A stretch of DNA of 64,000 nt from an uncultured Lachnotalea sp. (GTDB lineage: Bacteria > Bacillota > Clostridia > Lachnospirales > Lachnospiraceae): the NCBI GenBank assembly GCA_947066815.1, contig CAMSZT010000001.1:1-64000 (forward strand), read 5' to 3'. The notes beneath the pieces were generated by a model. It saw nothing but the letters and a program-made list of their open reading frames with translations, was not told the origin of the DNA and did no database searches. Shown here one piece after another: positions 61,945 through 64,000 of the stretch; position 1 is the stretch's first letter, and every line of letters starts with the position of its first letter. Made by a program: the position numbers and the translations under genes.

Positions 61945-62095
61945 TTTCCTTAAATTTGCCCATGGTTTTTGGGCATACAGGTATGCACGCAGGGCGTTTC
62001 CTTGATCTTGCCTATATTTTTCAGGCATCATGGTATGCCCGCAGGGCGCTTCCTTAAATTTGCCCATGTTTTCCGGGCATCCAGGGATACCCTCG
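61945..62095. repeat. Three tandem 52-base repeats in the dhaK leader
   Basis: Units begin at 61945, 61997 and 62049 with TTTCCTTaAaTTTGCCcAT, each followed by a small GCCC...GGGC-type hairpin and GGTATGC-CGCAGGGCG. They lie between the promoter and dhaK, so the dhaK mRNA would carry a series of hairpins. Confidence 0.85.
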
Positions 62096-62109
62096 GAATG
62101 CTCTGTATC

Positions 62110-62164
62110 AATATAATACATCGCTGATCGTATTATATTATAGCACATTGTCTGGAGTACGCAA
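62110..62164 (-). promoter_or_regulatory. dhaK promoter and palindromic operator
   Basis: Minus-strand -35 TTGCGT (62159-62164), 16-base spacer and extended -10 TGC-TATAAT (62137-62142). Perfect ten-base arms AATATAATAC (62110-62119) and GTATTATATT (62130-62139) overlap the -10 and start site, where a bound regulator would repress. Confidence 0.8.
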
Positions 62165-62316
62165 CGGCTTTTTTTGATATTTTGTATAATCTTCAATACA
62201 TTTCTCCGTTTCTTTCGTCCTGTTCCCTTTCTCTTTTTATTATTGTCTCATTATAATACACTGAAAGCTTCGAGAGACAGGAATCCCCTGCCGGTCCAAA
62301 ACGGCACAGAACCTTT

Positions 62317-62350
62317 TAGGGAAACGATGATCTGATCAGCGTTTCCTTAG
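62317..62350. repeat. GGGAAACG palindrome, copy D
   Basis: This copy is nearly identical to copy C (TTAGGGAAACGATGATC and GATCAGCGTTTCCTTAG), with a single central T. It lies between dhaK and the hemerythrin-receiver gene and is followed after six bases by a GATCGAG repeat. Confidence 0.8.
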
Positions 62351-62407
62351 AATATGATCGAGCAGGGAAGCGGTCTTTCCTCTGCACGGGCCCGTTTATA
62401 AAAAGAA

Positions 62408-62438
62408 GGACAGGACGCAGCCCTCACGCGTCCTGTCC
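62408..62438 (-). terminator. Terminator of the hemerythrin-receiver gene
   Basis: GGACAGGACGC and GCGTCCTGTCC form a perfect 11-base-pair stem with a nine-base loop, followed on the minus strand by TTCTTTTTAT. Confidence 0.88.
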
Positions 62439-62464
62439 TGTTCCCGGCAGCGGCGATCCTCTCG

Positions 62465-62845
62465 TCACCCCCGCTGCCTCTTGAGCTTCATAAAAAATTC
62501 GTCGATCCTGCACTTGATGTCCGCAGGCTTTAAATATTTTAACAGATAGCCTTCCGGCTTTAAGGACAATACCTTTTTCACGCTCTCCGGATCGTCCCTG
62601 CTGGTCAGGAAGATCACCGGGATGTCCTCAAACTCCTTCTCGGAGCGTATCATCTCGAACACGTGGCTTCCATCGCAGACCGGCATCTCATAATCCAAAA
62701 GGATCAGGTCCGGCCGGTCCAGGGTGATCGCCCGGATCGCGGCGGCGCCGGAATCCACCTCCGAGACCTCGTACTTCCCGGCGAGGAGCCTGCGCATCCC
62801 CATCCGGATCGTCATGGAATCGTCGACCACGAGGATCTTCGACAT
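62465..62845 (-). CDS. Possible internal start for a free CheY-like receiver
   Basis: The receiver domain begins MSKILVVDDSM at an in-frame ATG (62845). GGGAG lies nine bases and AAGGAG three bases upstream. Translation from here would give a 126-residue stand-alone CheY-like protein. The site falls exactly at the domain boundary, but internal initiation is only inferred. Confidence 0.35.
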   Translation of the reverse strand: MSKILVVDDSMTIRMGMRRLLAGKYEVSEVDSGAAAIRAITLDRPDLILLDYEMPVCDGSHVFEMIRSEKEFEDIPVIFLTSRDDPESVKKVLSLKPEGYLLKYLKPADIKCRIDEFFMKLKRQRG

Positions 62846-63820
62846 CGGCTCCTTCTCCCGCTCCCGGATATATCTTCCGACCTCCTGCATGGCGTTGTCC
62901 GCCACCAGAGGCGTCCCGATGCCGCTCTGGAGGAGATGGGGCGCAAAGATGGAATAAGCGAAATATCCCGCACTTGTATCGAACAAGAGGCCCACCTGCG
63001 GCTTCTTGTCCTCAAATAAATCCTCAAACTGGTCATAAGTCAAAAGGTTTTCCTCCACCAGCTCATAAGACTCCGCAGAAGGGAAATGGCACATGACGCG
63101 CCATACAAACTGGCTCGCCGTATAGCGGACCGCATTGAGCAGCATCACATCCAGCTTGTCTGAATGGACACCCATGATCTTTCCGACCGTGCTGACCAGA
63201 AGCTTTTCCTCGAAAGCCAGGAGGATCTCCCACTTCTTGTCATCCGCCTCCCTGCCATAGACCAGCCGGTAATACACTCCTTTTCCAAACCGCTCCCCGC
63301 CGTAGGCATCGCTGATCACCTGCGCCTTTAACTGGAACATGTCGTAGAGCATCCTGCTGATGACCCGCTTGAGGTCCGAGAGTTCCGTCTCCGGCAGAAG
63401 CTCCGTCCATTTGCCTTCCCTCTTCCCTCCTATGGCCTGATCCTCCGTCAGGGTATGTCCGATCATCCACCCGGCGCAGACTCCCAGGAAATGATTGACC
63501 GCATCAGAGGAATAGCCCTCCCGGGCCAGCTCCTGCTCCAGGGCCGGAAGCGTGTTTTCCCGGAACCCCCTGTGTATGCGCCGGTGCATCTCCAGATCTT
63601 CATAAGCGATCAGCTCCATATACTTCTCTTCGTCCGCAAAATGCCGCATCGCATGCTCTTTAAAATACTTGATCCCTTCCTGGCATGCCTTCTTACTCTT
63701 CCTTTCCTCTTCCCCGAGAGCAAAAAGCCTGTTGATAATCTGAAAAAGCCTCCGGTGTTCCTCGTCAATGATCTTTACACCAATATCAAATTCTTCCTTC
63801 CACTCCAGTTGATTATCCAT
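62465..63820 (-). CDS. Hemerythrin-CheX-like-receiver fusion protein
   Basis: This 451-residue protein has three parts. Residues 1-130 form a hemerythrin with all ligands (H22, H60, E64, H79, H83, H122, D127). Residues 150-300 form a CheX-like domain (KRVISRMLYDMFQLKAQVIS...WEILLAFEEKLLVSTVGKIMGV...LLNAVRYTASQFVWRV) in which the catalytic E-x-x-N is missing. Residues 326-451 form a CheY-like receiver with VVDDSMTIR, the phosphorylated Asp in LILLDYEMP near 374, the FLTSR Thr and the YLLKYLKP Lys. There is no DNA-binding output. AAGGAG precedes the ATG. It is probably an oxygen-linked signalling protein. Confidence 0.9.
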   Translation of the reverse strand: MDNQLEWKEEFDIGVKIIDEEHRRLFQIINRLFALGEEERKSKKACQEGIKYFKEHAMRHFADEEKYMELIAYEDLEMHRRIHRGFRENTLPALEQELAREGYSSDAVNHFLGVCAGWMIGHTLTEDQAIGGKREGKWTELLPETELSDLKRVISRMLYDMFQLKAQVISDAYGGERFGKGVYYRLVYGREADDKKWEILLAFEEKLLVSTVGKIMGVHSDKLDVMLLNAVRYTASQFVWRVMCHFPSAESYELVEENLLTYDQFEDLFEDKKPQVGLLFDTSAGYFAYSIFAPHLLQSGIGTPLVADNAMQEVGRYIREREKEPMSKILVVDDSMTIRMGMRRLLAGKYEVSEVDSGAAAIRAITLDRPDLILLDYEMPVCDGSHVFEMIRSEKEFEDIPVIFLTSRDDPESVKKVLSLKPEGYLLKYLKPADIKCRIDEFFMKLKRQRG

Positions 63821-63945
63821 GTCAATCTCCTTAGTTCCATTTTTTGGCCGTTCCCACCGCCCGATTATAATTACTATATCATAGAATCAGGAAAATACAA
63901 CCATTCCCGGCAGAAAAAAATCAAAGAAAAACAGTGTAAAAAAAA

Positions 63946-63963
63946 GGGATCACGGCGGATCCC
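63946..63963 (-). terminator. Terminator of the next leftward gene
   Basis: GGGATC-GATCCC forms a six-base-pair stem followed on the minus strand by eight Ts (63938-63945). It implies a gene reading leftward from beyond the window end. Confidence 0.75.
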
Positions 63964-63979
63964 CCTCTTTTCCCGTCTT

Positions 63980-64000
63980 TTACAAATGCTTCGGGAAATT
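63980..64000 (-). CDS. Possible C-terminal end of a leftward gene
   Basis: The last seven codons read N-F-P-K-H-L-stop on the minus strand, just before the terminator. The position fits a gene whose body lies outside the window. Nothing can be said of its product, and the frame is chosen only from the stop's position. Confidence 0.25.
   Translation of the reverse strand, partial: NFPKHL

Overview
The window looks like chromosomal DNA of a GC-rich, spore-forming member of the Clostridia, most likely a Lachnospiraceae-type gut anaerobe. The evidence is a complete spoIIIAA-AH operon and spoIVB, consensus sigma-A, sigma-E and sigma-G promoters, strong AGGAGG ribosome sites, and gene orders typical of that group (nusB-xseA-xseB-ispA-dxs-tlyA-nadK-argR-recN-spoIVB; addB-addA). 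The species cannot be named from sequence alone.

Layout. 1-9.3 kb: a partial tRNA-Val, a PHP phosphatase and a Cof phosphatase, then mutY, ridA, cvfB and an acyl-ACP thioesterase on the minus strand. A further HAD phosphatase, a TetR-flavodoxin pair, and a low-GC patch (TetR plus a frameshifted alpha/beta hydrolase) lead to tRNA-Gln. 9.3-17.2 kb: a copper ATPase with a nested CopZ-like start and a copper-type operator, a YitT protein, a divergent AraC/MATE pair, a metallo-beta-lactamase-fold protein and ogt. 17.2-33.4 kb: the conserved housekeeping and sporulation block. 33.5-42.6 kb: a second MATE transporter, a 1327-residue thioester/Cna-B-like repeat surface protein and its membrane partner, a ClpP-like protease and a C39-like peptidase. 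42.7-50.8 kb: addA, addB and a RelQ-type alarmone synthetase. 50.9-54.3 kb: two tandem hemerythrin proteins, a pentapeptide-repeat protein and the remains of an Rpn-type nuclease. 54.4-64 kb: rlmH, an orphan carB, a dihydroxyacetone kinase operon (dhaK-dhaL plus a degenerate sigma-54-type regulator), and a third hemerythrin protein fused to a response-regulator receiver.

How genes work together. The spoIIIA operon (mother cell, sigma-E-like promoter) and spoIVB (forespore, sigma-G-like promoter) are the engulfment channel and the signalling protease of sporulation. dxs, ispA and the linked xse, nusB, argR, nadK and recN genes are the usual clostridial housekeeping string. The surface protein and its membrane partner appear to form one adhesion operon.

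Most interesting signals. (1) A dispersed family of about 65-75 bp imperfect palindromes (12.0, 16.6, 32.3 and 40.1 kb) behaves like a small mobile element. Two copies are flanked by direct repeats, and one has rewritten the C-terminus of SpoIIIAA; the pre-insertion sequence can be reconstructed. (2) Three paralogues join an intact hemerythrin di-iron domain to a CheX-like domain without its catalytic motif. One is also fused to a CheY-like receiver that has its own internal ribosome site. (3) A dha regulator keeps the outline of a sigma-54 activator but has lost its ATP-binding and sigma-54-contact motifs. (4) There is a nested copZ inside copA, clear operators for TetR and copper regulators, and two further repeat families.
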